The position numbers and the translations under genes are program-made. DNA of 64,000 nt from Pagrus major (taxonomy: Eukaryota > Chordata > Actinopteri > Spariformes > Sparidae): positions 9,903,539-9,967,538 of the forward strand of contig NC_133218.1 of the NCBI RefSeq assembly GCF_040436345.1. Reading direction: 5' to 3'. This document shows, piece by piece, positions 12,431 to 23,989 of the stretch. Below the pieces are notes generated by a model that ran no database searches, was not told where the DNA came from, and was given only the letters and a program-made list of their open reading frames with translations. Every line of letters starts with the position of its first letter. Position 1 is the stretch's first letter.

Positions 12431-13400
12431 TCCCACCAACGTCCTGACTGAGACTTTTCTCTGTTTTTATACTTATGCACTACCATTAGTATAAAGAAGT
12501 GGCTCTAGATGCCTAACAGTGTCAAACTTGGAAGCATTGGTCCACTGACGAAACTGCTGTATCTAATGCATTGGGAGTGAAAATGGGGCTGGGCAAATCG
12601 TACTAAAATGTCCTTCCCACGGCAGCGCATTTCTCATTTAGATAGTTATCACATCAGGTTGATTGTTGTGTCCACTCCAGTGTGTGAAGCGGCTGTCTTC
12701 ACTGTCAGACAACAGAAAAGGAATTAGGATAATTAATTGTCTCTTTGTAGACCAGTCCAACAGAGCGCTTGGTAACTGTGTGGCCAGTAAAAGCAGCCAG
12801 GTCACTATGGTGATCCCTGCAGTACTTCGGGCCCAGACCATGGTCATTTGGAGTGACACTTGAACATACTTTCTGTATTGGTGAGAGGCCTACATGAACA
12901 CAGGGAGGGTACAAATTTAATTTATGGTGAAAATTCCCCAGAGGTGACTAGATTTTTCTCTATAACAGCTTCTCTCTCATCAGCACTGTTTTCTCTGCTT
13001 AATATCCCTGGTTAAAACCCCCCCCCAAAAAAATCTACATTTGCTGCGCCAACTCAGTATTTGAAGACACATTCATTAAACCACTACCCAAGGTTTACCA
13101 AAGAAAGAAGCCTGAAATTCACTTGGACAGCCTTACCGTCACTCCCCTGATGATTTAGGGGCCATCAGCACTGGCCAATTTTACCACCCACATTAATATG
13201 GGATGGCATCAGAACACACACATCTCACAGGCTCACACAGTGAAGGAAGTCTTCAATTTAACTTAGGGTTCAGGAAGCTACTTTAAACTTTGGTAGAATT
13301 AAAATGAAAGGTACTCAGTATGTAGGCAGAATAGCTCCTGTCATGTTATTGTGAATGAAGATAAAGATAACTTTATTTATATTTATCGGTTTATTTAGGA
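12431..13400. other. Intergenic; no gene seen
   Basis: No domain-bearing open frame is present. The overlapping frames at 12,638-12,914 on both strands are not supported by any recognisable product. Confidence 0.45.
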
Positions 13401-13621
13401 ACGATGCACATTAAAGGAACAGTTCACACAAAAATGACAATTTCGTCATTATCGTCTAACCCTAATGTCAATGGAAAGTCTCTGGAAGCCCAAAGATCCT
13501 GTAATGTTTTGAAAAGACATTATTTACATCCTCAGAAGAGGTTGAGCTTGTGCGCCCACATCAGACGGAGTGTTCACTGATGCTTTTAGCTTAGCAGTTA
13601 CAGTGAAGATTTAGGCTTATT
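13401..13621. repeat. Host repeat interrupted by the Penelope-like element
   Basis: It starts with 'ttaaaggaacagttcac' and 'aaaatgacaatttcg', a common fish repeat start. The sequence resumes after the insertion at 14,793 with 'cgtgtttccaagtcaatctg' and related words about a 'cttccagagacttggatta' segment. Confidence 0.4.
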
Positions 13622-13634
13622 AAGGGTGTAAATA
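13622..13634. other. Target-site duplication, left copy (Penelope-like element)
   Basis: aagggtgtaaata here is repeated exactly at 14,780-14,792. The pair defines the insertion ends. Confidence 0.75.
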
Positions 13635-14779
13635 CTAAGTGCTGTATCGTAGGAAACTGGACGTGTTTCAGTTTCTTCAAGACGTTTCACCTCTCATTCA
13701 AGAGGCTTCTTCGGTTCTACTGGAGGGGAGTTGCAGGCTTAAAACTCTGTCTACATACCTGAACCAGTGGCTAGGAGCATTTCCTGTTAAGGTAATCAAG
13801 GCTCTGCTCTCAACTGCTTCCATGTAGAGGATGGCCACTACAGCCGTGCTTCTATCTGTAGAAACCTTCACTGTACCGGAAGTAGGTGGTCGTCAGACAG
13901 AGGTCAGGTAAGGCACAAATGTGGTCTGGAACGAAGTTGGTTCTGCTTGACAGAGTGCTGACCTCTAAAAGATCCAAAACAGACAGTGAGGAGACAGAAA
14001 AATGTAACAACATTGTCATTCCTTATGTCGCGGGAATATCTGCAAAACTCAATGAACATCATATCCCAGTTCACTTCAAACCTACCAACACACTGAGGCA
14101 GAAACTTGTCCATCCAAAGGACAAAACGCCCAGGCATAAACAGAGTAATGTAGTTTATGCTGTTCAATGCAGCCAGGACTGCACAGATTTGTACATTAGG
14201 GGGACAAAACAAAAACTTCTCCATAAACGAATGGTACAACACAGGAGGGCCAACTCCTCAGGTCAAGACTCTGCTGTCCACTTACATCTGAAGGAGACAA
14301 ATCATTCCTTTGAGGACAACAATGTAAACAGAGAAGACAGATGGTTTGAAAGGGGGGTGTAAGAATCCATCAATGTCAAACTGGAACGACCGTCTTTCAA
14401 CAGAGGAGGTGGCCTAAGACATTATATAACACCCATCTCCAATGAAGTACTGTGTTCCCTCCCTAGACATCTTAACAACCATTCAGACCTGGGCTCACCT
14501 AGCCCTAGCAACCCATGCGAAGGCCAGTTGGGTCAACGACCCACACGTGGCCCTAACGACTCTGAAACTCAGAGCTCACACGTGTCCTTAACGACTCTGT
14601 AAGGACACTCCCACACAGAGTTTAAAAGCCTGCAACTCCCCTCCAGTTAGTTAGAACTGAAGAAGCCTCTTGGATGAGAGGTGAAACATCTTGAAGAAAC
14701 TGAAACACATCCAGTTGCCTACGATACAGCACTTAGAATTACCATGACCTGGATGACTGAGAACATCACCTTCATCAAC
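13635..14779 (+). mobile_element. Penelope-like retroelement, 5'-truncated
   Basis: This 1,145-bp insertion lies between two exact 13-bp direct repeats. The two ends (about 13,636-13,760 and 14,615-14,745) are long imperfect inverted repeats of each other, with words such as 'ctgtatcgtaggaaactgg' against 'cagttgcctacgatacagc'. Between them lies the C-terminal endonuclease part of the element protein. Penelope-like elements are known for terminal repeats in inverted arrangement, a GIY-YIG endonuclease C-terminal to the reverse transcriptase, and variable target duplications; all three are seen. The reverse transcriptase itself is missing, so the copy cannot move on its own. Confidence 0.8.
13886..14362 (+). 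pseudogene. Penelope-like element protein fragment with GIY-YIG endonuclease domain
   Basis: The open frame encodes the linker and the GIY-YIG module: VVYAVQCSQDC, then LYIRGTKQKLLHKRMVQH, and further on HLKETNHSFEDNN and DRWFERGV. In the family the YIG motif is usual; here it reads YIR, so a conserved glycine is replaced. The cysteine pair before it (C..DC) is typical of the fish subgroup. The upstream reverse transcriptase is absent and the frame stops at 14,360-14,362. The next codons (14,363 onward) read like a decayed continuation of the same domain. The fragment is a relic, without expected function. Confidence 0.75.
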
Positions 14780-14792
14780 AAGGGTGTAAATA

Positions 14793-15690
14793 ACGTGTTT
14801 CCAAGTCAATCTGGGATCTTGGGGCTTCCAGAGACTTGGATTATGCTGGACAGGCTTTATGGAGCCAATTTATATTTTTCTCCCAACTAACCCTTAAATA
14901 AACATTGCTCTAAATGCACCAGAATTATCCAAAAAAAATTCTCATCTGTGCAGTTTAACCATCCATAAATAGATGTAATGAAGTCACCCTTGGAGTTGTC
15001 TAAAACAATGTCAAGAAGCTCACATATTTTATATATTCATACAATAAAATTTAATGGAGTGAAAAGGACAAGTTGTCTCTAAAATGTAGTGAAGCAGAAT
15101 TAGAAGCGGAAGCATCATAAATTGCAATGACAAGCAAATTCAAAATTGCACTTGACATGTGTTCAATGCTCAAAAATGTCAATTGTAAAGGCAAATCAGA
15201 GAATTAGGCAAAGCACGGTATCTCTTCCTAATAGTTAAGTGTGTTATTGCCACGTAAAATGTGAGTCACCACCATCATGTTTAAGGCCAAACAAAGCACT
15301 GAAAAGAACTGACTTATTTTTGCTCAGATCACTGACCACTAAAAGTTTTAGTTCCTATCAGAAATGCTTGTATCAAACAAAGCACTAATTAAGAAATTCT
15401 CATGAGCGACTAGCAGACTTTCTGCACAGGCTCTTCACAAATCACACAGTCAACAGGTGTCTGAGCAACCGGTCATTTCAATGCTGGAGAAATTCCAAAT
15501 TACTCAAAGCCCTGCAGGCTCTGTCCCTGCAACTGTGTCCATGTCGACAGCCCGCGATAACAACAGCTTCAGTGTCCGGGCAAACAACCTGCAGCAATAT
15601 GACCCCCTTGCTGCGTTCTTGTTAAGGAGGTAAACACACACACAGACGGCCACAGAGACACATTACAGACAGACAGACAGACAGATGGCA

Positions 15691-15725
<35 letters not shown>

Positions 15726-16490
15726 TCTGACTCACGTTCCTTCAGGTCAAATTCCATTCTGCTTCCTTCCCTGTAGTGGAAGAGTCCATATAATGCTCCA
15801 TTGAATGCTCCATCGCTGCTAGCCAACTAGTCTGACAAAAACGCCAGAGCTGATATCATTAGCAACACTGGAAAACAAACTATTTGCATCATTTAAAAGA
15901 CTCTCTGGCCTCATAACGCACTTATTTTCCACTGACGTGTCCATTCAGTTTAACAGTGACATGAGAGGGACTGCATCTGATAGTATGATCATTAACTTTG
16001 TCTAAAGGATGCCGACATTACCCACCCTCGTTTGATAAGGCTTGGATACCATGTATGATCCCACACTGGCTGACATTTACCAGCTGTTACAATCCTAAGG
16101 AGCACTGTTTCGCTTATTTGAGGAAAAACAGGGATAACGTGGCCACAACAACAAACTGATAAATATTTTTCTCTGAATTGCAATCCTTCCAACCTCACAA
16201 CCTTTGCAGTTTATAGGCTTTTATAGGTGTCTCAGCCCAAAAATCCAACATTAAAGAATATCGTCAATATACAGTTGGACTTATCACCAACTCTTAACAT
16301 AGAGGTGATAGATACCAAAGAGTGAGAATAACAAACATTTACATTCCCTGAAAAGGTCCATTTTAATTGATAGTGGTTGTCATTATTATACACTTGATTT
16401 TAGAATAAACATATATACATAAAAGAGTAAAAATTCTATAAAAAGCATTTAATTAAGAACAAAAGGACACTGATTTTACCAGGGACATCT
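14793..16490. other. Intergenic with short microsatellites; no gene seen
   Basis: The first about 90 bp continue the host repeat interrupted by the Penelope-like insertion. The rest is AT-rich. Open frames here are short and without domains. Confidence 0.45.
15665..15721. repeat. (ACAG)n and (GA)n microsatellites
   Basis: About five ACAG units (15,665-15,685) are followed by a GA run (15,694-15,721). Confidence 0.85.
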
Positions 16491-17060
16491 GTTTTGATGT
16501 AGAGCGGCAGATCAAAGTTGAGGCTCAGAAGCACAGATTCATTACAGGCAGTCTCTCTGACATCCCTGAATGCCCTTCTTCTGCTCTTCAGCCCAGGACA
16601 GCTTGGTTTTATTGGTAACAATGAGACGTAAGGGCAGCACATTTTTTTTGAAAAATAAAAAAAGCAATACCAGCCCACCAGTGCCAAAAACATTTGTAAC
16701 TGTCAACTGGGTTTATGTGCCACTCTCCGGTTCTCTCCATTTCTTCCTGATGTCTGAAAACACTCTTTCTCTCTGGATCCAAATGCGACTTTCTACTCCC
16801 AGAGAGAAGTTTTCTGGATTTATGGTGACAGTTTGATCTTTTTGCAAGATGTCCTCCATGTGAGGAGTGCTCTTGCCATGAGTTTCTGAAGATGACAGCC
16901 TCACCAGGTAAGCTGCTGAAATTGATTCTGTGCATGAGAGAACTTTTTCTATTAAGGTCAGAGAAACCTGGCCTCTCCCGAGACAGGCCTGAGGGCCTGT
17001 AACTGTGGGGTGTGGAATTCTCTGTAGACATGAACTCGTATACAGAAGCATCTCTCTCAC
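16490..17060 (-). pseudogene. Possible decayed exons of a class I cytokine receptor (weak)
   Basis: On the minus strand the frame at 17,060-16,713 contains a stretch resembling a cytokine-receptor fibronectin fold: SCTES, AAYLVRLSSSE, then TVTINPENFSLGVESRIWIQ. A second segment at about 16,535-16,490 reads LSLNFDLPLYIKTD, which resembles the linker after such a domain. No WSxWS motif, transmembrane segment or convincing splice pair was found, and the segment between them is out of frame. This is a pattern impression only; a chance open frame is a real alternative. Confidence 0.2.
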
Positions 17061-17560
17061 CTACAGCCTGAACAAAACAACTGTGTAATGATAGGATTGT
17101 TCTCTCAGTTTTGCCTGTAATGGTAGTTCTCTAAGGGAAATACATTTGGCCTATTTGTGTGCCAACAACTTGCCATCAGAGCAAAGGTGGGAAGGTCAAG
17201 AAGAATTTGTTGGCTTATTTTTAAGTCCAGGAGCCAACTGCAGCAGTTCTTTGTAAGTTCAAACTAAGCCTTCTAACCTAAGGGTTTACTAAGCGGAGAT
17301 TTACGAATAACAGTACAACAACAGATTGCACAACACAAACTAGTGGTCACTTCTCCACTCAGTCTAAGATGTATGATTGATAAAAGCTCTGTATGCTGAT
17401 ATAAACAAAGCAAGTAAAATAAGTTTTATATATCATTCATAACCTTAAAACTGTAGTTTGTGTAGGTTATGCTACAGCTTGTGATGCTGCAGTAACTTTT
17501 TTTTTACATGGTTGATTGCTTATTAATTGGACAGTGGTGCAGGGTTCCCTCACCGCAGCT
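17061..17560. other. Intergenic; nothing recognised
   Basis: AT-rich spacer before two adjacent copies of the family B repeat. Confidence 0.4.
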
Positions 17561-17564
17561 TATT

Positions 17565-17835
17565 ACGGCCAGTCGGATGGATGGCTGAAAAACAACCACA
17601 GGACTTTCACCTAGGAGACCGCTGTTCATGTTCATGTGAAACCAAAAGCCAACAGTGAATTCTTTTAGCTTAGTGACTTAGTTAAATTATATCACGTACA
17701 AATGTCAGCTACTTATGTAACATACATGAGTGTGTAAGTTGGGTTACATAAGTAACATACTTATTTTTACCCACAATGTTTTCCTAAACCTAACCAAGTA
17801 GGTCTCTTGCTTAAACCTAACCAGACTGCAGCCAT
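17565..17835. repeat. Dispersed fish repeat, family B copy 4
   Basis: 'ggatggatggctgaaaaac', 'gactttcacctaggagacc', 'catgtgaaaccaaaagcc', then AACGTNA-type words and 'cctaaacctaaccaagtag'. This is the fullest copy in the window and shares word order with the copy starting at 18,060. Confidence 0.65.
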
Positions 17836-18059
17836 ATGATGACGGTCCAGTATGTGTGGTGCTGGTGTTCTGCAACGGTCATGTTGTTTTGGTTTCCGAA
17901 CAAATGATTTACATGTTTAAACAACCTGGCTTCATCAGGAAAACTACCATTGGTTGAACATTCAAGCACGTCCTTATTGACGTGTTTTACAACCAGATGA
18001 GGTAATCATTACAGCTTTAGAGGAGGAAGTGAGGAGAAGTAGTACGTATAGAGTGAAAG

Positions 18060-18345
18060 GTATGAATAGGGAGGGGGTCAGGGATGGCGGAAGGTTTAAA
18101 CAAGCACATGACTTTCATTCAGGAGACCATTGTTCATGCCCAATGTGAAACCAGAACCCAACAGTGAGTTCTTTAAACTTGGTAACAAAGTGAAGTTACA
18201 TCAAGTACCTAACGTAACACGATGTAAGTTACTTAGGTAACATAGGTACGTTAGTATCGGAAGTTACATTACAGTTACAGTAATGCTGTGATACAATGTT
18301 TTCTTAAACCTAACCAAGTTTTATTGCCTAAACCTAAAGAGTTTT
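18060..18345. repeat. Dispersed fish repeat, family B copy 5
   Basis: 'gactttcattcaggagacc', 'caatgtgaaaccagaaccc', 'caagtacctaacgtaacac', then 'cttaaacctaaccaag'. It has the same orientation and word order as copy 4, about 500 bp downstream. Confidence 0.65.
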
Positions 18346-18699
18346 TTTGTTGAAAATACATGTTTTAGGTGCAGCCAGATTTAGTAAATCACTTTTTGCA
18401 AATATCTTCTGCAACCCAATCCAGATTGGTCATGGTAAGACTGTTATCTTACTATGACCTTATCGCACCTCTTCTCCTTTTTTGTCTCATTTACTCAGTA
18501 AACAGCTCCATTTTCATCTGGTGTCATCTATCACAGACTCCCCTCCTGAGGAAAGACAAAACATGCTGGACTGTTTCTTTAGAAGGTGGGCACTTCACTC
18601 CGCCTGACTTTGAAAATGGGGGTTCTGCTTTGGGGGTTGGTTTTGTCTCTCTTCTGGACTTAGAGCCCGTCACACTTCTGATACTGAGCCTGCTCCTGG

Positions 18700-18985
18700 G
18701 ACCAGTGGCGGACCTAGGCTGTCTGAGGGCAGGGGTGAGAAAAATAAAAAGGGCACCAGCTGCTGCAGCAGGAAAACCAGCGCACAGAAAGTTGTGATGC
18801 ATTCATGGTTAAACAAACCCTTTTCTAGCATGTAGGGCAGCCTATATGGCACGTTTTTTCTCCACTGAAAGGGCTCCCTATAGGGCACTTTATCACGTTT
18901 CCTTGCAAATTGGGCCACCGTAGAGGGCACTTTATCATGTTTTATATACCATAGGGGCATCAAGAAGGGCATTTTGGTGCATTCT
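18700..18985. repeat. Dispersed repeat with internal degenerate 'gggcac' units
   Basis: It begins 'cagtggcggacctaggctg' and continues with repeated 'agggcactttatca' words spaced about 40-55 bp apart. The start resembles a DNA-transposon terminus, but I could not find a matching inverted end. Confidence 0.4.
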
Positions 18986-19425
18986 TTTTGAACATGGGGG
19001 ACATAATCATTATGTACCTTACTTCAGGTACTGAGATCTGTATCTTTTACAGAGCTTCTTTCTCCTACTTGCTGCCTTGTCTGTCTCGATACAAGTTCAA
19101 CCTGGGTATGAAATGGCTCCAGTGGCTTCAGCTGGTTCTAACAGAGGAAGGTCTTGGTTTCTCTTTCAAGTTAGGTCTCCACCATCACTTTTTAGCTGTG
19201 CGAGCCATGTTCCTTGACCCATACTCTGACCTCTGGTGACAGCAAGCAGCAGAACTGTTCAAGAATGAGGCTCTCACCAACCTGTACTGTGGTTCTGCTT
19301 GGCCACCTCCACTTGTGGAAGAGTTCTGTCGGTGGCAGATCTCCCAGGGGGCCTTGCCCTGCTCAGTGTCAAGCTCTGTGGAGTTCAGCCTGAAGACCCT
19401 TACAATGATTTCACACTTGGTTAAC
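18986..19425. other. Intergenic; nothing recognised
   Basis: No domain or element end is seen. Confidence 0.35.
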
Positions 19426-19636
19426 AGGGCTGCACACAATATATAGAATAAATGGTATTTATCTCAGTTTACAGGGTGTGACTGTATCTGATGGTATTTG
19501 GCTTTTTCACCTGAAATCGCACTGAGGTGATTTCCATTTTAAGTATATCATGGAGTAAAACTGAAGAAAATTGTACTCTACATATTGCAAATTGCTATCA
19601 GTATACCTCATGTTACAGTTTATTTGCCAGCCCTGT
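19426..19636. mobile_element. Candidate small hAT-type MITE
   Basis: The left end cagggctgcacacaata is matched by the right end tatttgccagccctg, an inverted pair sharing cagggctg. The flanking octamers agree at only about five of eight positions, so the target duplication is not convincing. No open frame is seen inside. Confidence 0.3.
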
Positions 19637-21896
19637 CAGTTGAGACAGCTTCTTTGATCTGTTAACAGTTTTAAAAAGCAGTGACAACTTATGCAGCACA
19701 GCAGTGTTGTGTTTCAGGGAATTTTCTTGACAAGGAAATTGAAAAATCATGACTACACATGGCTTATGCAGTAAAATGTCTCTCCAATATGTATGCACAA
19801 AGGCAAAGTATTTAAATGAAAAGACAAAACACAAGCTAATGCATACAGCTATTTTGAGGCTATTATGTTTGATAAGTTTTCACATTATGTCATTGAAGTC
19901 TATGTTATGTGTTTCAGAGATATTTGCTGAAGTTAGCATGCTAAACAGTTGGCCCTGCCCCGTCCTGTTTCATAAGACCACTTTGTACCTCAAGAGGTGA
20001 TAGTCACTGAAGCATCCAGTCCTCAGTCCTCAGTTAGCGCTGCCCTGAGGGTGTATTCTAACCTGTTTTTAATCAAGTTGAAGGTACTATGGTTAGACCA
20101 TTTAAGGACAGGTGGTTAATGAATGGAACAGCAAATGCAACGATGGCTGAAGCTCTTAGCAAGCAACTATTTTAACCACCCTCCTCTGGCAAGAAACCAG
20201 GTTCAGCAGCAAAGGACAGAAGTGACAGAAATAGATGTTGCGGCCAGTGTTGTGGAGTAAAGTAACACTGGTGTTGCTTTCTACTGCTGGAGACAGCTCT
20301 TTTGGCGAGTTAATGGATTAAGTTTAATGCTGAACTTGCAACATTTCCTCTAGACTGGTAAGTATACATCTGATAATGCAAATCTTGACTTGAGATTGCA
20401 CATTTACTTGTTTCTCACGATAGGGGTGGACATCCCAAAATTTGTTTGTAGTAGGATTATGACAGGTGATCAATTGTTACATATAGCACCTTTAACCAAG
20501 TGTTGTAGTTGCTTATCCTTAAACACTGATCAAATAAGTACATGTAATGAGGGGTCGCTTGTAGTGTGGGCTCACAGAGAATTAACATACTCAGCTTTAG
20601 AGATCCATTTAGCTCAGATAGTTTTAGCATCTTTGTTTTGGTTTCACAGCCCACATCATTACTATTTTGGTTCAGTCTTCCAGCTCTCATCCAGTTTGTT
20701 ACAGTCACTACAGACAGCTGTTATTAATGAAAAGGCTCTGATAAACACGTGATGTACTCATCGTGTCTCCAAAGTGGCAAAAATCAATCAATTAATGCTG
20801 CTTTAACAAAAGCTTAACCTAACAAGCTGGGTTACGGTTTGGTTGACCTATCATTAATGAAGGTTAACTCCAAAGTGCCCAACCTGAACCACTTAACCCT
20901 AATCACGTTTTTGAGCTGCCTAACCCTTAAACATAGTTTATTTGCTGTAACCACAATCACCAATTAACTTTAAACCAACTTTGTTCATTATTCATTTTGC
21001 TTTTTACTATTTTGATGAGAGATCAATTTTGAAAAAATATGCGTGCCATGGAACATCAGATGTTGTTTTGTCTTATTTCCAAGACCCCACAAATACACTT
21101 GCAGTGATCAAACTATTCAATTCATTTCATCACAAAAGTGAGTTATTTCGCAGCTTGGTCTCAAACAAAATATTTTTGTCCAACCTTGACAAAGACAATC
21201 TGCAACAAAAAAGGTTCCCTTCCTGAAACACAACTCAAGTTTTTCACAATCATCCAGCCACAAGAAATCACCATAAATTGAGGACATTTTGAGATTAAAA
21301 TACATTGATGGTAAACAACAAAACAAAAAAAATGAGGAATGAAATCATAAAAAACATCAAGCCATAATACATGATGCATAGAACTAAATGCAACAGTGCT
21401 GAAACACTAGGTGATGATGTTGGAGATTGAGGTTCAATGTCGTTATTGTCCACTGAAGCCAGAAAATGTAAATCTGAAAATACAAATTTAAGTTGATTGA
21501 TAAAAAGAAATAAAGGCGTTTTCTAAGTGCTATACAAACTAAGCAGTTATTGATGACTTGAGTTTTTATTCTTTTTTTTTTTTCACATTCTGTATATACC
21601 ATACCACATAGTATGCAATGCTGCTGAGCAAGTAGGTTGAATTGCTGACTCCAAGCAGTTTACAGTATTGTAATGTAAATGTGATAAGGACATTAGCAAG
21701 GCCTAATCTGGACATGACGTGATTTATTTATTATATAATCACACCTGGAAGGTATTTTGTTTAGTTCAGTGTAGGTTCAGGTTTCGTACATATAAATGTT
21801 AAAATGTTAAAACCAGCTTGTTAAAGTAGCATTGTTGAGCTAACGTTATGGTTTCTGCACTGCAAATACTGTAAGTTTACTAGTTGGTAAGTTAAC

Positions 21897-21943
<47 letters not shown>

Positions 21944-23715
21944 CGCACGCGCGCGTGTGTGTGTGTGGGTGGTGTCTTGAGAGACATGGATTATGAGTTC
22001 ATAGATGTACAGATGAGCAGAGAGTAAATGACAGCCTGCAGAGAAGGAAATGAAGGGAAAGAGAAGACTGCTGCCGGTACCTTAATTTACTTGATGCCAT
22101 GTGATGGGAGACAGTCGATGAACTGTGCTAAATTCTCACCACAATATACTTTGATCATTTGGTGTTTCCTTGCAGAACTGGCCTAGATCTCCCTGGTCGC
22201 TGCCCAGCCAAAAAAAATCTGGTGGTACTTTCAGTTCCCACACATCCACAAACACATCCACTGGAAGCAAATTGTATTTCCCCATTGACAAGCAATGCAT
22301 CACACTGATTTCTAAATGATGTCGGTGAGTGAAAGGTGGGGGTCAGTATGGGCAAGAAAAAAACACCCTTAACACAGACTGAATGTATTTCTGTAATCAC
22401 CAATGACAATGCATTGCCTCTTGTTCCTCAAATAAGACTGTGTGGTCTAACTATGATTTGTCTTCTGTCAGGGCAGTCACAGCACAGAGAGAAAGGGTCA
22501 TAACATGTGTTGATGATGTTTGTGAAGACCTGGTCTTCAAAATTGTATCAAATGTTGACTCAAGCACAGGGCCTTCGCTTGCAAATTATCCTCGCTTCAT
22601 CTCATTATTTCTTTCATTTTCCTCTTAACATCATTTTGAAAGTCCTGCTCCTACTCTAACGGTACAATAGGACATTTTGAGGAGATTATGAACAGGTGCA
22701 TTATTGCTGCCATGTTGCAGTATAGACAGCCCTCATGTGCAACATCAGATATTTAAAGCAACATCTCACTTTTGTAGGACATTGTAACCTTTTGCACACA
22801 TGCCTCACTCACTGCCGCTGGCTTCCTCAGGTGTCTATAATACCTAATTAGCTTTCAATTTGAAAACTCTAATCTTATAATCTTCTTTTCTTCAACACCG
22901 ATGTGATGATTTTTTTTTTTTTTCCTGTCAACAGCATACTTAAAAAGAGATAATTTTGCCTTGTGCAGACAGGAGGCTACTGGAGCTCAAGCATAAACAC
23001 TATGATATAACACTTAAAGGTCAGTCTTAATAAAATACTGAGAAGTCAAGTCTGTGAAAACCAGACATCTCAGTAAGCACACAATGAAACGTTAAGTTCA
23101 GCATTAAGTATTTGCCTTAGGGACCAAATACTGGTTTCATCATCATTTCCATTTCAAGTAATCAACTAATCAATGGTGTCTGCTCTTGCCAACTTCTGAA
23201 AACTCTGAATCTGTGTGATGAGCAGAGTGGACTGAACAGCATCCAGCTTTAAAAGCTGTAATTCCTCTTAAGGCATAAAGAAGGCAACGTTATTATAATA
23301 TTTAGTGGAACACTAACAGATTCATGGTGAGGCCCTCAGGAGGATGAACTGCTGTAAACAGACATTTCAGGAGAATGGAACCATAACTTATATGTAACAT
23401 CTGGTGAAGATTTCAGGAATAATATAAAGCATGATAAAGATAAGACAGACTGTTGAGTAAAATGCAGGATGTGCTAGATATTTTAAATCAATCTAAAAAA
23501 TATTGTATCAATGTCACACACATTCTAATTTATTTATTCTATTTTATTTGTTTGTTTTGGCTTTTCAAGATCTTATTTCATTCTCAATAAATGTTCATCT
23601 TTTTTTAATTTTCTGTACCTGCAATTTTTGCTTTCACATTTTTTAAATATATTGATTTCCCCATGTAAACCACAATGCAACTCTGCTTTCAAAGGCGCTG
23701 TTTAAATAACTATTA
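19637..23715. other. Intergenic; no supported gene
   Basis: A 120-codon plus-strand frame (20,390-20,752) and several minus frames are present, but none shows a domain, signal peptide or exon structure. The stretch contains the 21.9 kb microsatellite and otherwise AT-rich sequence. Confidence 0.45.
21901..21968. repeat. (GT)n microsatellite with GC interruption
   Basis: More than 20 GT units, a short TCGCACGCGCGC block, then GT again. It is the same TG-CG-TG architecture as the 7.3 kb array. Confidence 0.9.
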
Positions 23716-23989
23716 TTAAAGGTGCACTATGTAATTTGGAGGAAGAGAAGATAATTTTTTTATGCCTAAACAAACTAAATAATCAAACTCAAGACTGAAA
23801 GAAATGAAAAAAATAAACTCACCTTAAAGGACAACACAATTTCATACTGTTTTATTTTGTTTATATTTGGTGGATCCTGCCACCTTTCTAGCTTCAAACA
23901 GTGTTCTTTGTATTGTTACCTCATTCATATTGTAAATATTAAATTCTTTATTTGACATTTTTCTCCAAAGCTACATAGGGACCCTTTAA
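23716..23989. mobile_element. Candidate MITE with TTAAAGG ends
   Basis: The left end is ttaaaggtgcactatgtaa. The right end, reverse complemented, is ttaaagggtccctatgtag. The element is about 274 bp with an AT-rich interior and no open frame. The outer TTAA could be part of a target duplication. A similar end is seen at 44,801. Confidence 0.5.

Noticed and set aside
18369-18797. 142-codon plus-strand frame with a hydrophobic start
   Set aside because: It overlaps repeat material ('cagtggcggacc...') and has no family resemblance.
18986-19425. Matching inverted end for the 18.7 kb repeat
   Set aside because: No segment reading as the inverse of cagtggcggacctagg was found, so a DNA-transposon call was not made.
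20390-20752. 120-codon plus-strand frame
   Set aside because: No domain, exon structure or conserved pattern is visible; it is overlapped by an equally open minus frame.
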